This document shows, one piece after another, positions 17,251 through 25,443 of a stretch of 64,000 nt of DNA. The position numbers and the translations under genes were made by a program. The stretch lies in NCBI GenBank assembly GCA_035606355.1, contig DATNFO010000054.1, positions 1 through 64,000 of the forward strand, in the 5' to 3' direction. Each line of letters opens with the position of its first letter. The stretch's first letter is position 1. The DNA is from Sulfopaludibacter sp035606355 (GTDB taxonomy: Bacteria > Acidobacteriota > Terriglobia > Bryobacterales > Bryobacteraceae). The notes under the pieces are model-generated. The model saw only the letters and a program-made list of their open reading frames with translations. It ran no database searches and was not told where the DNA came from.

Positions 17251-19143
17251 ATGCACACGCACCGCTTCCTCGCCCTCCTATGCGTCCTCACCGCCCCCGC
17301 CCTGTCGCAACAGGCCGACATCCCACGCTCCTTCACCGCCCCCACCGCGAGCTTCGACTACATCAAGCGCGACGTCATGATCCCCATGCGCGACGGCGTC
17401 CGCCTCCACACCGTCATCGTCGTTCCCAAAGGCGCCCACGGCGCGCCCATCATCCTCACCCGTACTCCTTATAACGCCACCCGTCGAACCTCGCGCACCG
17501 AAAGCCCGCACATGCTCGCCATCCTCGGAGAAGGCGACGACATCTGGGTGGAAGGCGGCTACATTCGCGTCTTCCAGGACGTGCGCGGCAAATACGGCTC
17601 CGAAGGCGAGTACCTCATGACCCGCCCCGTTATCGGACCTCTCAACAAAACCACCGTCGATCACGTCACCGACACCTACGACACCATCGATTGGCTCGTC
17701 AAAAACACGCCCGAATCCAACGGCCGTGTGGGCATGATCGGCTCATCCTACGAAGGCTTCACCGTCGTCATGGCGCTCCTCGGGCCGCACCCCGCCCTCA
17801 AAGTTGCCGCGCCCGAAAGTCCCATGGTCGATGGCTGGATGGGCGACGATTGGTTCCACTACGGCGCCTTCCGCCAGACCAATTTCGACTACTTCACCGG
17901 GCAGACCATTCGCGCCGGAGCCGGTGACGAGATCGCCCGCGGCAATGCGGACGATTACGACGCCTTTCGCCGCGCCGGATCCGCCGGAGCGTTCGCCCGC
18001 CTGCACGGCATCGACCGGCTGCCGTGGGCGCAAAAGGTCATGGAGCACCCTGCGTACGATCCCTTCTGGCAGGGCCAGGCTCTCGATAAGCTGGTCGTCG
18101 AACGGCCGAGTTCCATCCCCACAATATGGCTGCAGGGCCTCTGGGATCAGGAGGATATGTGGGGCGCGATTCACTGCTATCTCGCCCTCAAAAAGGCCGG
18201 CCGCACCGCCAACAACTACCTCGTCATGGGACCGTGGCGCCACAGCCAGATCAACGCGTCGGGCTACAATCTCGGGCCGCTGAAATGGGACGGGGACACC
18301 ACGCGCCAGTTCCGCCGCGACGTTCTCCTGCCGTTCTTCGATCAGTACCTCAAGACTGGAGCGCCCAAGGCCGATACGCCGCCCGTCTTTATCTACAACA
18401 CGGGCGAGAACCACTGGGACCGTCTCAAGAGCTGGCCGCTCGCCTGTGAATCCGGCTGCGCCTCGCCCATGAAGCGGCTTTACCTCGAAGCCAATTCCGG
18501 ACTCGCCTTCGAAAAACCGACCGCCGCGCGCGCCGCCGATTCCTACGTTTCCGACCCCGCCAAACCCGTGCCGTATCTTCCCCGGCCCGTCCGCTTCACC
18601 GATAGCGATCGCTGGCGCACCTGGCTGGTCGCCGATCAGCGTGCCGTCGCCGACCGTCAGGACGTGCTGGTCTATCAAACTCCGCCGCTCACCGAACCGC
18701 TGCGCGTCAGCGGCGCGCCGGTTGCCGACATCTTCGCCGCCACCACCGGCGGCGATGCTGACTGGGTCGTGAAACTGATCGACGTATTCCCGGACGAGAC
18801 GCCCAATTACCCCGAAATGGGCGGTTACCAGCTCGCCATATCAATGGACATCTTCCGCGGCCGCTATCGCGAGAGCTTCGAGCAGCCGTCGGCAATCCCG
18901 GCCAACCAGACGCAGCGTTACCGCTTCGTCCTGCCCACCGTCAATCACGTCTTCCAGCCGGGCCACCGCGTCATGGTGCAGATCCAATCGAGCTGGTTCC
19001 CGCTTTACGACCGCAATCCGCAGACGTTCGTCTCCAACATCTTCTATGCGGAGCCGAAGGACTACGTCAAAGCGACCCAAACCATCTTCCACTCAACCGA
19101 ATCGCCCAGCGCCATCTGGCTGCCAGTCGCGACCAATCGCTAA
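17251..19143 (+). CDS. CocE/NonD-family serine hydrolase (X-Pro dipeptidyl-peptidase type)
   Basis: This 630-residue secreted protein (signal peptide ending near ALSQQ) has the S15/CocE alpha/beta hydrolase fold. VMIPMRDGVRLHTVIVVPKG and LTRTPYN open the domain, DVRGKYGSEGE is the conserved DxRGxxxS/G motif, and GSSYEG (nucleophile S166) is the elbow. The C-terminal jelly roll includes VKLIDVFPDE and HRVMVQIQSSWFP. Family members hydrolyse acyl esters or amides such as beta-lactams, glutaryl esters and X-Pro peptides; the substrate here is not predictable. The gene is single and its 3' end is followed by an ACCGGT palindrome. Confidence 0.9.
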   Translation: MHTHRFLALLCVLTAPALSQQADIPRSFTAPTASFDYIKRDVMIPMRDGVRLHTVIVVPKGAHGAPIILTRTPYNATRRTSRTESPHMLAILGEGDDIWVEGGYIRVFQDVRGKYGSEGEYLMTRPVIGPLNKTTVDHVTDTYDTIDWLVKNTPESNGRVGMIGSSYEGFTVVMALLGPHPALKVAAPESPMVDGWMGDDWFHYGAFRQTNFDYFTGQTIRAGAGDEIARGNADDYDAFRRAGSAGAFARLHGIDRLPWAQKVMEHPAYDPFWQGQALDKLVVERPSSIPTIWLQGLWDQEDMWGAIHCYLALKKAGRTANNYLVMGPWRHSQINASGYNLGPLKWDGDTTRQFRRDVLLPFFDQYLKTGAPKADTPPVFIYNTGENHWDRLKSWPLACESGCASPMKRLYLEANSGLAFEKPTAARAADSYVSDPAKPVPYLPRPVRFTDSDRWRTWLVADQRAVADRQDVLVYQTPPLTEPLRVSGAPVADIFAATTGGDADWVVKLIDVFPDETPNYPEMGGYQLAISMDIFRGRYRESFEQPSAIPANQTQRYRFVLPTVNHVFQPGHRVMVQIQSSWFPLYDRNPQTFVSNIFYAEPKDYVKATQTIFHSTESPSAIWLPVATNR

Positions 19144-19169
19144 CCAGTCGTCCGCGTCTGCCTGGTACT

Positions 19170-19192
19170 GACCGGTCTCCTGACCGGTCGCA
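19170..19192. repeat. Double ACCGGT palindrome between convergent genes
   Basis: GACCGGTC occurs twice separated by TCCT, making stacked palindromes between the convergent CocE-type and ECF sigma genes. It is related to the family at 42330 and 62626. Confidence 0.45.
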
Positions 19193-19237
19193 GGTGTGCG
19201 GAGCACGCCCGAGTTGCGCAAAGCGAGACCCAAACCG

Positions 19238-19903
19238 CTATCCCCGGGAAATCCGTTCGAGTACCCGAGCGACAACACCGTCGCACCGCGCCCCCAGAAA
19301 CGAATACGTCTCCGCCACTGCCGGACCGAGCCGGTTTTGCAACTCGCGCCGCAGCAGAGCCCGCGATCGAAACAGCCGCGTCTTCACCGCCTCTTCACTC
19401 AGTTCCAGGCACTCCGCGGTCTCGCTCGTGCTCAGTTGCTCCACTTCGCGAAGCATGAACACAGAGCGATACAGCGGGGGCAGGGAATCGACAGCGCCTT
19501 GCAGCACCCCCGCCAGTTGCCCGCGGATCGCCTGCGCTTCCGGTGTCACTGACGTCGTCTGCCGCCGATCCGCTTCGGGCATAATCTCTCCTTCGCTATT
19601 CTCCAGCGGCATCCAACGCTTCCCTTTCCGCACACGGGCCAATGCCTCGTTGAAAGCGATCCGCGTCACCCACGTAGAGAAGCTGGCGCGACCCTCGAAC
19701 TGGTCCAGGTGCTCGTATCCCCGCACCCAGGCCTCCTGTAAAATGTCTTCCGCTTCGGCGTCATTCGTGACTACGGAGCGGATCACGCGAAACAGACGCT
19801 GGTTGTAGCGGCGCATCAGGATCTCATAAAGTCCCGTGTCGCCGCCGCGAACCCGGGTCACCACGTCGCCGTCCGCCATGGTCCGGCATTCCTCGAGCAC
19901 CAT
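19238..19903 (-). CDS. ECF-family RNA polymerase sigma factor
   Basis: This protein of 221 residues has region 2 (residues about 25-90: NDAEAEDILQEAWVRGYEHL, ASFSTWVTRIAFNEALARVR) and region 4 (about 145-195: LPPLYRSVFMLREVEQLSTS, with the helix-turn-helix ELSEEAVKTRLFRSRALLRR). A 25-residue tail containing one Cys follows. An alternative start (MADGDVV, 24 nt downstream) has a GAGGA sequence 10 nt before it; the longer start has TATAG just upstream. No anti-sigma gene is adjacent, which is unusual for the group. Target promoters are unknown. Confidence 0.93.
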   Translation of the reverse strand: MVLEECRTMADGDVVTRVRGGDTGLYEILMRRYNQRLFRVIRSVVTNDAEAEDILQEAWVRGYEHLDQFEGRASFSTWVTRIAFNEALARVRKGKRWMPLENSEGEIMPEADRRQTTSVTPEAQAIRGQLAGVLQGAVDSLPPLYRSVFMLREVEQLSTSETAECLELSEEAVKTRLFRSRALLRRELQNRLGPAVAETYSFLGARCDGVVARVLERISRG

Positions 19904-20080
19904 GCCCTATAGAGTCGCAAAAGGTCGAAAGGTTACAACACACCGTGCTTTTCTCGAATCCGGGCAATTTCTAACGGGGTTGCCGGCGGTGAAGAAGAAC
20001 TTCACAAGGTCGAGAAGAAAAGGAACGCACTTGGGGAAGTGTGCTGGTTCAGCGTGGAAACGGAGAGCGGGCGTTTCCTG

Positions 20081-20284
20081 TTAGCGAGTAGCCGTTTCCG
20101 ACGTCCCCGATGTAGCGACTGGTGGGCGAGGCACACTGCTGAAGCTGCAACTGGATCTCAAAAAAATCAGATGGAACTTCCCACCGGGACCCAGTGACGA
20201 CCAGTGAGCCGCGTCAAACGCGGCCTGCTGGAGAAATGGAAACGAGCGAGGCTTAGGTTGGTTCACGTCAATCAGGAGGCGCAT
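20081..20284 (-). pseudogene. Truncated PIN-like (DUF5615) toxin-type gene
   Basis: The first 30 residues (MRLLIDVNQPKPRSFPFLQQ then AAFDAAHWSSLGP) match the N-terminus of DUF5615 PIN-like proteins, including the early Asp of LLIDVN. After the Gly-Pro the sequence becomes low-quality and stops at 67 residues, whereas family members run to about 110-120. The rest of the PIN fold and its acidic residues are missing in all frames I read. The ATG overlaps the stop of the DUF433 gene as TGATG, the normal arrangement of this pair. It is judged a deletion remnant. Confidence 0.6.
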
Positions 20285-20511
20285 CAACTCGCGAGCCGGA
20301 TCTCGTGCCCTTGAGCTAAGCGTGCTGCGAAAGCTAGCGCTTCGCGAATGTCGGACTCTTCAAGATACGGGAAATCAATCAGCAATTGTTCGATAGTGCG
20401 GCCAGCCGCCAATGCTTCAACGATCATACCGACGGTCAAACGCATGCCGCGGATGCACGGCTTGCCGCCCATCACTTCGGGATCCATCGTAATGCGGTCG
20501 AACTGCTGCAT
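20284..20511 (-). CDS. DUF433 (VapB-like) antitoxin
   Basis: This 75-residue protein is a typical DUF433 antitoxin: ITMDPEVMGGKPCIRGMRLT followed by VGMIVEALAAG and LIDFPYLEESDIREALAFAA. The winged-helix-like fold binds DNA and normally neutralises a PIN-type partner encoded just downstream. Here the partner is truncated, so the antitoxin may be orphaned. Motifs and length are intact. Confidence 0.88.
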   Translation of the reverse strand: MQQFDRITMDPEVMGGKPCIRGMRLTVGMIVEALAAGRTIEQLLIDFPYLEESDIREALAFAARLAQGHEIRLAS

Positions 20512-20674
20512 GACGGGATCATAGCGCGGTCTGCGCCAGCCAGAGTTCCGACATGCGCGTTCTCGTTTTCAATCTTCCCTGTCGGTCCCACGGCTTTGTC
20601 CGAGTCGCGCGTCATCCGGGAGCAATCCGGACAGAGCACACGTCCTGCGCGGCGCCCACACGAACGTGAACAGC

Positions 20675-21655
20675 CTATCGCCGGCGCAGCAGGGGTACCG
20701 CGGCCAGGCCGGCCAACATCACCACCAATGTCGATGGCTCCGGAGCCGACGCCGGAGCACCGAAGTTGTATCCCACTCCGTCGAGGAGCATCACTTCCGG
20801 CGATGCCAGATTCAACGACGCGGCCTGCGAATCCGGCCCGAACGCGTCCTGGACCTGCAGGCCATCCGTGCCGATCCAATCGCCATAATCTCCACCGTTG
20901 TTGCAGTTATTGTAGTTGTTCAGATTCGTCGCGCCGCCGTTCACCGACAGGTACGCGGTCGGCGATCCCGAGCAGGGCACTGCGGTGGACGTATTCAGCG
21001 CGAAGCTGCGAACCCCAGGAGCGGCGTACCGATACAGATCCGCCGCCAGGGGATCTCCAGGAACCGAGCCTCCGCCATTCGGCAGATTTGACGCGGTACC
21101 CAAAACCTCGTTAAATTCGTGTTGCACGATGCCAGACAGTCCGGCGAGCGGACTACCTCCGGTATTCAGAGCGGCCGAACTAAGCGTGATGCACGCGTTC
21201 GCCGTGAGTCCACCGCAGTTGGCGAATACGTCGGAGACTTGGGCCCCCATACCCAGTGCCGACGCCAGAGTCGCAGTCATCACGATACTCCCGGAGCCCG
21301 TCACCGGGTTGAAAGTGTGAGCGCCACCACCCAGACTTGCAATAGCCGATGTGTCCGTCGCGTTCCCCGATGAGTTCGCCACCAAAGCGTTGTAGTAGGC
21401 GTTATAGGTGGAAGTTTGAGTGAACCACTGCGACCCACCGCCACCGTCGGGTTGCGCGCCGAAAGCGACGGTCACGGTGAAGGTGCTGGTCATGTTAGAC
21501 GTGTAAAAATTCAACGCGCTCTGGATCACCGCCTGGTCCGCGGCGCTGAACGGAACGCCCGGGTCATAGATGGCATTGACAATCGGGCCGGCGACCGCCG
21601 TCCCGGAGTAGATCACAATTGCCAGTAGCATCAAAAGCTTCGCGCGTTTTTGCAT
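20675..21655 (-). CDS. PEP-CTERM-anchored zinc metalloprotease-like protein (NF038122 type)
   Basis: This 326-residue protein starts at MQKRAKLLMLLAIVIYSGTA (GAGG ribosome site upstream), a signal peptide. The body is Gly/Asn/Ser/Thr rich and contains VQHEFNEVLG, the HExxxxxG zinc-protease motif of the NF038122 family. The C-terminus is a classical PEP-CTERM sorting signal: APEPSTLVVMLAGLAAVPLL followed by RRR, which is processed by an exosortase. No exosortase gene is in this window. The substrate is unknown; the protein probably acts at the cell surface or in exopolysaccharide. Confidence 0.88.
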   Translation of the reverse strand: MQKRAKLLMLLAIVIYSGTAVAGPIVNAIYDPGVPFSAADQAVIQSALNFYTSNMTSTFTVTVAFGAQPDGGGGSQWFTQTSTYNAYYNALVANSSGNATDTSAIASLGGGAHTFNPVTGSGSIVMTATLASALGMGAQVSDVFANCGGLTANACITLSSAALNTGGSPLAGLSGIVQHEFNEVLGTASNLPNGGGSVPGDPLAADLYRYAAPGVRSFALNTSTAVPCSGSPTAYLSVNGGATNLNNYNNCNNGGDYGDWIGTDGLQVQDAFGPDSQAASLNLASPEVMLLDGVGYNFGAPASAPEPSTLVVMLAGLAAVPLLRRR

Positions 21656-21712
21656 CGTTATCCTCTTGGGCTTACGTACCGGCCCTAGCTCGTTCCCGGA
21701 CAGGTGGATCGG

Positions 21713-21739
21713 ATTATAATACCACATGCTTCATGTCAG
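21713..21739 (-). promoter_or_regulatory. Candidate promoter of the PEP-CTERM gene
   Basis: On the minus strand CTGACA (complement 21734-21739) and TATAAT (complement 21713-21718) are separated by 15 bp, shorter than the ideal 17. A leader of about 50 nt would follow, ending in an AAGAGG ribosome site. Confidence 0.4.
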
Positions 21740-21819
21740 TACCCCTACGCACCTTGCTGGTGTACGACCCTTGCTGGCGGCGCCGAAGTGTACTGGTCAA
21801 ACGAATTCGTCGATGGTAA

Positions 21820-22243
21820 TTAAAGGCCTGAGAAGTCTGTTGCAATCTCGGAATGGTAGCGCGGTAATAGGGGCTGCTTAACTCCGGCGGAGACGGCGCG
21901 AAGGGGGACGAACGCCCAGGACGCAACGACAGCTCCTGTCATTGCGATCGGGTATGCGATCGCACTCACACGAGCCAAACCCGAGGCGAATAGCGACGCA
22001 ACAGCACCCGTCAAGTCAAAAGACCGCCCCGGCATAGTCCCACTCAGTCAGTCAAGGGAACCTCGGAATCACCAGCGCTGCAGCGCCGAGCAGCGTCCAG
22101 ATCCCCAGGATCATCAGGAAATAGTGAGGGTAGCCCGACGGTCCATGAGTTCGCGAACCTGGGGCACTTGCAGAACATCCCAGGTGCCCCCCCAGACCCA
22201 GTTCGAAGACGACGAGATCTGTGGTCAGCCAGTACGCAATCAT
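21820..22243 (-). pseudogene. DoxX-family membrane protein pseudogene, frameshifted and with internal stops
   Basis: Pieces of one DoxX-like protein lie in successive frames on the minus strand. MIAYWLTTDLVVFELGLGG begins at 22243; GTWDVLQVPQVRELMD follows after a shift at a G run; GYPHYFLMILGIWTLLGAAA and LVIPRFP follow after a second shift. A TGA at 22052-22054 is then read through to LTEWDYAGAVF, and a final shift leads to TGAVASLFASGLARVSAIAY and MTGAVVASW near 21880. At least three frameshifts and two stops show that the gene is dead. DoxX proteins are four-helix membrane proteins of uncertain redox-related role. Confidence 0.8.
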
Positions 22244-22662
22244 GTGACGGCCGTGAAGTCGGGGCGGAACTGTCGGGGTTAGCCATCGCCTCGATCCACT
22301 AATCAGATGAATTGCGCCTAGCCGCCAGTGAGCAGTTGTCGGCCACTCGTACAGAGCCCCGCATTACGAGCGAAAGTCGGCTTCTCACCCCCGACCGGAG
22401 TCGCTCTGTCCGCATAACACCGACTCCCACAAGCCCGACTACACCGCAAGCCAAAACGCGCGAGACCGATCCCTCTCAACCCCGCCACGCGGAATCTGGT
22501 CGATAAAATCGCTGAACCATCAAAATCAACCCCGCGCCCGCACCCGAGCATGCCCCCAGCACACCGATCATAAACGCCTGGCCAAGTCCCAGCATCATCA
22601 ACGCCCCGTGGCCCCCCTGCAACCAATCCCGCCTCCGCGACTCTGTTCGAGTGGAGGTAGTA
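22244..22662. other. 419-bp stretch without a supported gene
   Basis: This stretch lies between the DoxX pseudogene and the next membrane protein. A minus-strand reading frame near 22480-22620 encodes a hydrophobic Gly/Ala-rich stretch (GALMMLGLGQAFMIGVLGAC), possibly a membrane-protein fragment, but it has no credible start. The plus-strand promoter of the next gene should be in the last 100 bases; I see no clear consensus. Confidence 0.3.
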
Positions 22663-23082
22663 ATGAGCTCAACAACAGCGAATCTCGGCGCGCACGTCAC
22701 GGCAGCGGAGCGCGCCGACCCCGTTTGGCAGGCGTACCAGATTCTACATATCGCCTTCACCGTAGCCCCTATCGTGGCGGGAGCCGATAAGTTCTTTCAC
22801 CTGCTCTGTAACTGGGACCAATATCTTGCGCCCTGGATGGCCCAGTTATCGCCGATCGGCGGCCACGGCCTGATGCTGGTCGTCGGCGTCGTCGAAATCT
22901 TCGCGGGCATTCTGGTCGCCCTCAAGCCGCGCATCGGCGCGCCCATCGTCGGCGCCTGGCTCTGCCTGATCATTCTCAACCTGCTGACCATGGGTTCGTA
23001 TCTCGACGTCGCTCTCCGCGACCTCGGACTCGCCCTCGGAGCATTCGCCCTCTGGCGCCTCTCGCTCGCCACCAGCCGCTGA
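22663..23082 (+). CDS. Small four-helix membrane protein, DoxX-like
   Basis: This 139-residue protein starts at ATG 22663 because GGAGG lies 5 nt upstream; a GTG 12 nt earlier would place that site inside the gene. After a polar N-terminus (MSSTTANLGAHVTAAERADP) there are four hydrophobic segments at about residues 24-44, 63-83, 87-107 and 110-130. The motif GADKFFHLLCNWDQYLAPWM is characteristic of a conserved bacterial inner-membrane group near DoxX. The function is unknown. It lies beside a dead DoxX gene, so it may be a functional replacement, but this is only a suggestion from position. Confidence 0.75.
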   Translation: MSSTTANLGAHVTAAERADPVWQAYQILHIAFTVAPIVAGADKFFHLLCNWDQYLAPWMAQLSPIGGHGLMLVVGVVEIFAGILVALKPRIGAPIVGAWLCLIILNLLTMGSYLDVALRDLGLALGAFALWRLSLATSR

Positions 23083-23180
23083 CTCTGACCCGTCCAGAGC
23101 GGCGAGCTCCCACAAACGGGGGCATTGACGGCCGCCGTACACTGAAGGTGAGAGATGCTCGCCGCAGCGCTCCCCCAGCG

Positions 23181-23205
23181 AAAACCGTGCGACGTGCACG
23201 GTTTT
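23181..23205. terminator. Strong hairpin AAAACCGTGC/GCACGGTTTT
   Basis: Ten-base perfect arms with a 5-nt loop lie about 100 nt after the membrane protein stop. The arm ends in TTTT on both strands, so it could end transcription from either side. Confidence 0.55.
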
Positions 23206-23243
23206 GCGAAACTAAGTGATTGAAACGAAAGAAAACGGTCCGG

Positions 23244-23269
23244 AAAAAACGGTGCGTTGCGCACCGTTT
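23244..23269 (-). terminator. Intrinsic terminator of the TIM-barrel gene
   Basis: On the minus strand AAACGGTGCG and CGCACCGTTT form a 10-bp hairpin followed directly by a T run, six nt after the stop codon at 23275. This is a textbook rho-independent terminator. Confidence 0.8.
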
Positions 23270-23274
23270 CGACC

Positions 23275-24207
23275 CTAAACCCGCTCGACCACCTTCAGCA
23301 TCTCGCGCAAAGAGATCTCCGTCGAGCGCATGGCATTGTCTGGCTGCCCCTTGCTTTTGGGGTCCCGCCAGTGCGTTTCCAGCGTAAACGTGCCCTTGTA
23401 TCCGTCCTTCAGCAAAGCGCGGATCTGACCCACGTTGTCGAATTCGCCGTCGCCCACGGCCGCCCAAACCACCTTGCCGCCTTCGTGCTTGTAATCGCGC
23501 AGGTGCACGTGGAAGATGCGAGCCGGCTCCAGCCGCCGGTATCCGTTCGGAAAAGGAGGCTCGGAGCCCTCCATCTGCGCCGCGTTGTTCGGGTCCCAGG
23601 TCAGGCCGACGTTGTCCTCCTTGACGTTCTTCAGGAGCGCAGCCGCCTGTTCCGCGGTCCACACATGTCCGCCGCCGATAGTCTCGATCGCCAGGCGAAA
23701 GCCCTTGGCCCGGCGTGCGGCCTCGCGAGTCAGTTCGTATATGCGAGCGTAGGAGCGCTCGCTCGGTTGTTCGCCCTTGTTGAGCATGAACGTGAAGATG
23801 CGAAGCTTATCCGTGCCAAACACGCGCGCCCGTTCGAGCGAGCGGTCGAGCAGTGCCCATTGCCGGTCTAGCGCGCGCTGTCCCTCGGCGCCTTCGCCCG
23901 GCAGTCCGATCTTAAAAAATCCCGTGCCTTCAATCGACACCTGGATGCCGTGCTCGTCGAAGATTCCGCGAGCCTCCTTCACCTTTTCGATCGGCTGCTC
24001 CGTGTTGTACTTGCCCCAGATATTGCGGACCTCCGCCCACTTCAGCCCGTGCTCCCGCAGGAATCTCGCCGCGACCGGCACGTCGTCGGAAATCTCGTCG
24101 CTCGTCACCCCGAGCTTGATATCGGCCAAAGGCAGCGCGGCCAGGCGGCGCACCGTGAGCGCGGCGGCGCCGGCGGCCAGAAGGTTTCTGCGGGTAAGGC
24201 TAGCCAT
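23275..24207 (-). CDS. Exported sugar phosphate isomerase/epimerase-like TIM barrel protein
   Basis: This 310-residue protein has a Tat-like start (LTRRNLLAAGAAALTVRRLA) and a xylose-isomerase-like TIM barrel. Segments IKLGVTSDEISDDV, WAEVRNIWG, IETIGGGHVWTAEQAAAL, VGLTWDPNNAAQ, IFHVHLRDYKHEGG and FTLETHWRDP carry the Glu/Asp/His metal ligands of the family (E in AIETIG, D in TWDPNN, H in HVHLRD, E in TLETHW). The substrate is unknown. TATAAT on the minus strand lies 8 nt upstream of ATG, so the leader is nearly absent. An intrinsic terminator follows. Confidence 0.85.
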   Translation of the reverse strand: MASLTRRNLLAAGAAALTVRRLAALPLADIKLGVTSDEISDDVPVAARFLREHGLKWAEVRNIWGKYNTEQPIEKVKEARGIFDEHGIQVSIEGTGFFKIGLPGEGAEGQRALDRQWALLDRSLERARVFGTDKLRIFTFMLNKGEQPSERSYARIYELTREAARRAKGFRLAIETIGGGHVWTAEQAAALLKNVKEDNVGLTWDPNNAAQMEGSEPPFPNGYRRLEPARIFHVHLRDYKHEGGKVVWAAVGDGEFDNVGQIRALLKDGYKGTFTLETHWRDPKSKGQPDNAMRSTEISLREMLKVVERV

Positions 24208-24280
24208 ATGCTCCGATTATAGTCGTCTACGCAAACACCGCATAGCCGATAGGGATGAGGTACAATGTGGATGGCGCGAC

Positions 24281-24511
24281 ATGGAAACCAACTGGCGGAG
24301 CATTGTGAAGGCCTTCAGCTACCGGATCCTTGGCTCCGCCTGCACCGGCCTGATCTTCTACGCGTTCACCGGCAAAGGCACGCTCTCCATCGGCGCCGGC
24401 CTCGCCGATATGATCGTCAAAATCGGCGTCTACTTCCTCCACGAGCGCATCTGGAATCACATCGATTTCGGCCGCCAGAAAGCCGCTCCTCCGCCCGAAT
24501 ACGAAATCTGA
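24281..24511 (+). CDS. DUF2061 small membrane protein
   Basis: This 76-residue protein matches the DUF2061 pattern: METNWRSIVKAFSYRILGSA, then CTGLIFYAFTGKG, IGAGLADMIVKIGVYFLHER and IWNHIDFG. Two transmembrane helices are evident (about residues 14-30 and 37-55). Family members are often found near sulfate-assimilation genes elsewhere; no such genes are here and the function is unproven. The start is chosen at the Met that aligns with family N-termini. It lies between a divergent isomerase gene and the beta-lactamase-like gene. Confidence 0.82.
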   Translation: METNWRSIVKAFSYRILGSACTGLIFYAFTGKGTLSIGAGLADMIVKIGVYFLHERIWNHIDFGRQKAAPPPEYEI

Positions 24512-24540
24512 TTCGCCCCGCGTGATATCGTGAATCCTCT

Positions 24541-25443
24541 ATGAGGTTTCTCGCCTTCCTCTTCGCCGCCGCGCTCGCCTCGGCTCAACCCAATCAAAAC
24601 CAATCCACTCCCCTGATGCGGCTTCAGGGCAACATCCAGCGAATCACCCAGGGTGTCAATGCCAACTGGGGAATCTACATCAAGTGCCTCGAAACCGGCG
24701 AAGAGATCGCGCTCAATGCCGACCAGCAGATGGATACAATGTCCGTCATCAAAATCCCGCTGATGGCCGAAGCGTTCCGGCAGATCGAACAGGGCAAATT
24801 CAAACTCACCGATCGCGTTACTCTCACCGACGCCATGAAGCGCCCCGGCACCGGTATCATCCGCTCGCTCGACCCCGGCGTCGAACTCACCATCAAAGAC
24901 ATACTCACCATGATGATCATCGTCAGCGACAACACCGCGACCGACATCATGTATGACAAGGTGGGCGGCACTGCGCCGGTAAACGCGCTGATGGATTCCT
25001 TGGGCCTCGCTTCCATACGCGCCACCGGCACCGCCGACACGTGGTTCAAAGCCCTGCGCGCCGCGCCGAATGCCGAGCAATTTCATCGCGACGCCAAAAC
25101 GCCCTTCGGACTTAGCTCGCCGCGGGATATGGGTAAGTTACTCGAGAAGATAGAAAAGGGAGAAGCCGTGAGTAAGTCGGCGAGCGACCAGATGCTGCGC
25201 ATCATGCGCGGCCAGGTCTATAGCTCGCGCATTCCGCGCTACGTCAGCGGCTTTCAAATTCCGCATAAGACCGGCGACTTTCTCCCGTACATCGGCAACG
25301 ACGTCGGCATACTCGAAAGCCGCAACCGCCACGTCATCATGAGTGTGTTCACGGCGAAGCATTTTGGGACCGGCGCTAACCTGGAGGATGCAATTGGACG
25401 CATCGCTGAACTTACGGCGAATTACTTTGCCGCGCGCCCGTAG
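24541..25443 (+). CDS. Class A beta-lactamase-like secreted serine hydrolase
   Basis: This 300-residue protein has a signal peptide (MRFLAFLFAAALASAQ) and the penicilloyl serine transferase motifs SVIK (S68, K71), SDN (129-131) and KTG (243-245), spaced as in class A enzymes (Beta-lactamase2 family). The omega-loop ExxLN motif with the deacylating Glu is not recognisable between residues 155 and 190, so true beta-lactam hydrolysis is doubtful; a peptidase or penicillin-binding role is possible. The 3' end overlaps the start of the GH2 gene by about 50 nt. No ampR-type regulator is adjacent. Confidence 0.85.
   Translation: MRFLAFLFAAALASAQPNQNQSTPLMRLQGNIQRITQGVNANWGIYIKCLETGEEIALNADQQMDTMSVIKIPLMAEAFRQIEQGKFKLTDRVTLTDAMKRPGTGIIRSLDPGVELTIKDILTMMIIVSDNTATDIMYDKVGGTAPVNALMDSLGLASIRATGTADTWFKALRAAPNAEQFHRDAKTPFGLSSPRDMGKLLEKIEKGEAVSKSASDQMLRIMRGQVYSSRIPRYVSGFQIPHKTGDFLPYIGNDVGILESRNRHVIMSVFTAKHFGTGANLEDAIGRIAELTANYFAARP

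Noticed and set aside
22476..22760. Hydrophobic minus-strand frame overlapping the start of the small membrane protein
   Set aside because: No credible start or ribosome site, and its 5' part is antisense to a supported gene.
23181..23269. Two AACCGT/AACGGT hairpins as a possible attachment site or CRISPR-like array
   Set aside because: They are different hairpins, one with a T run after a stop codon, best explained as terminators.
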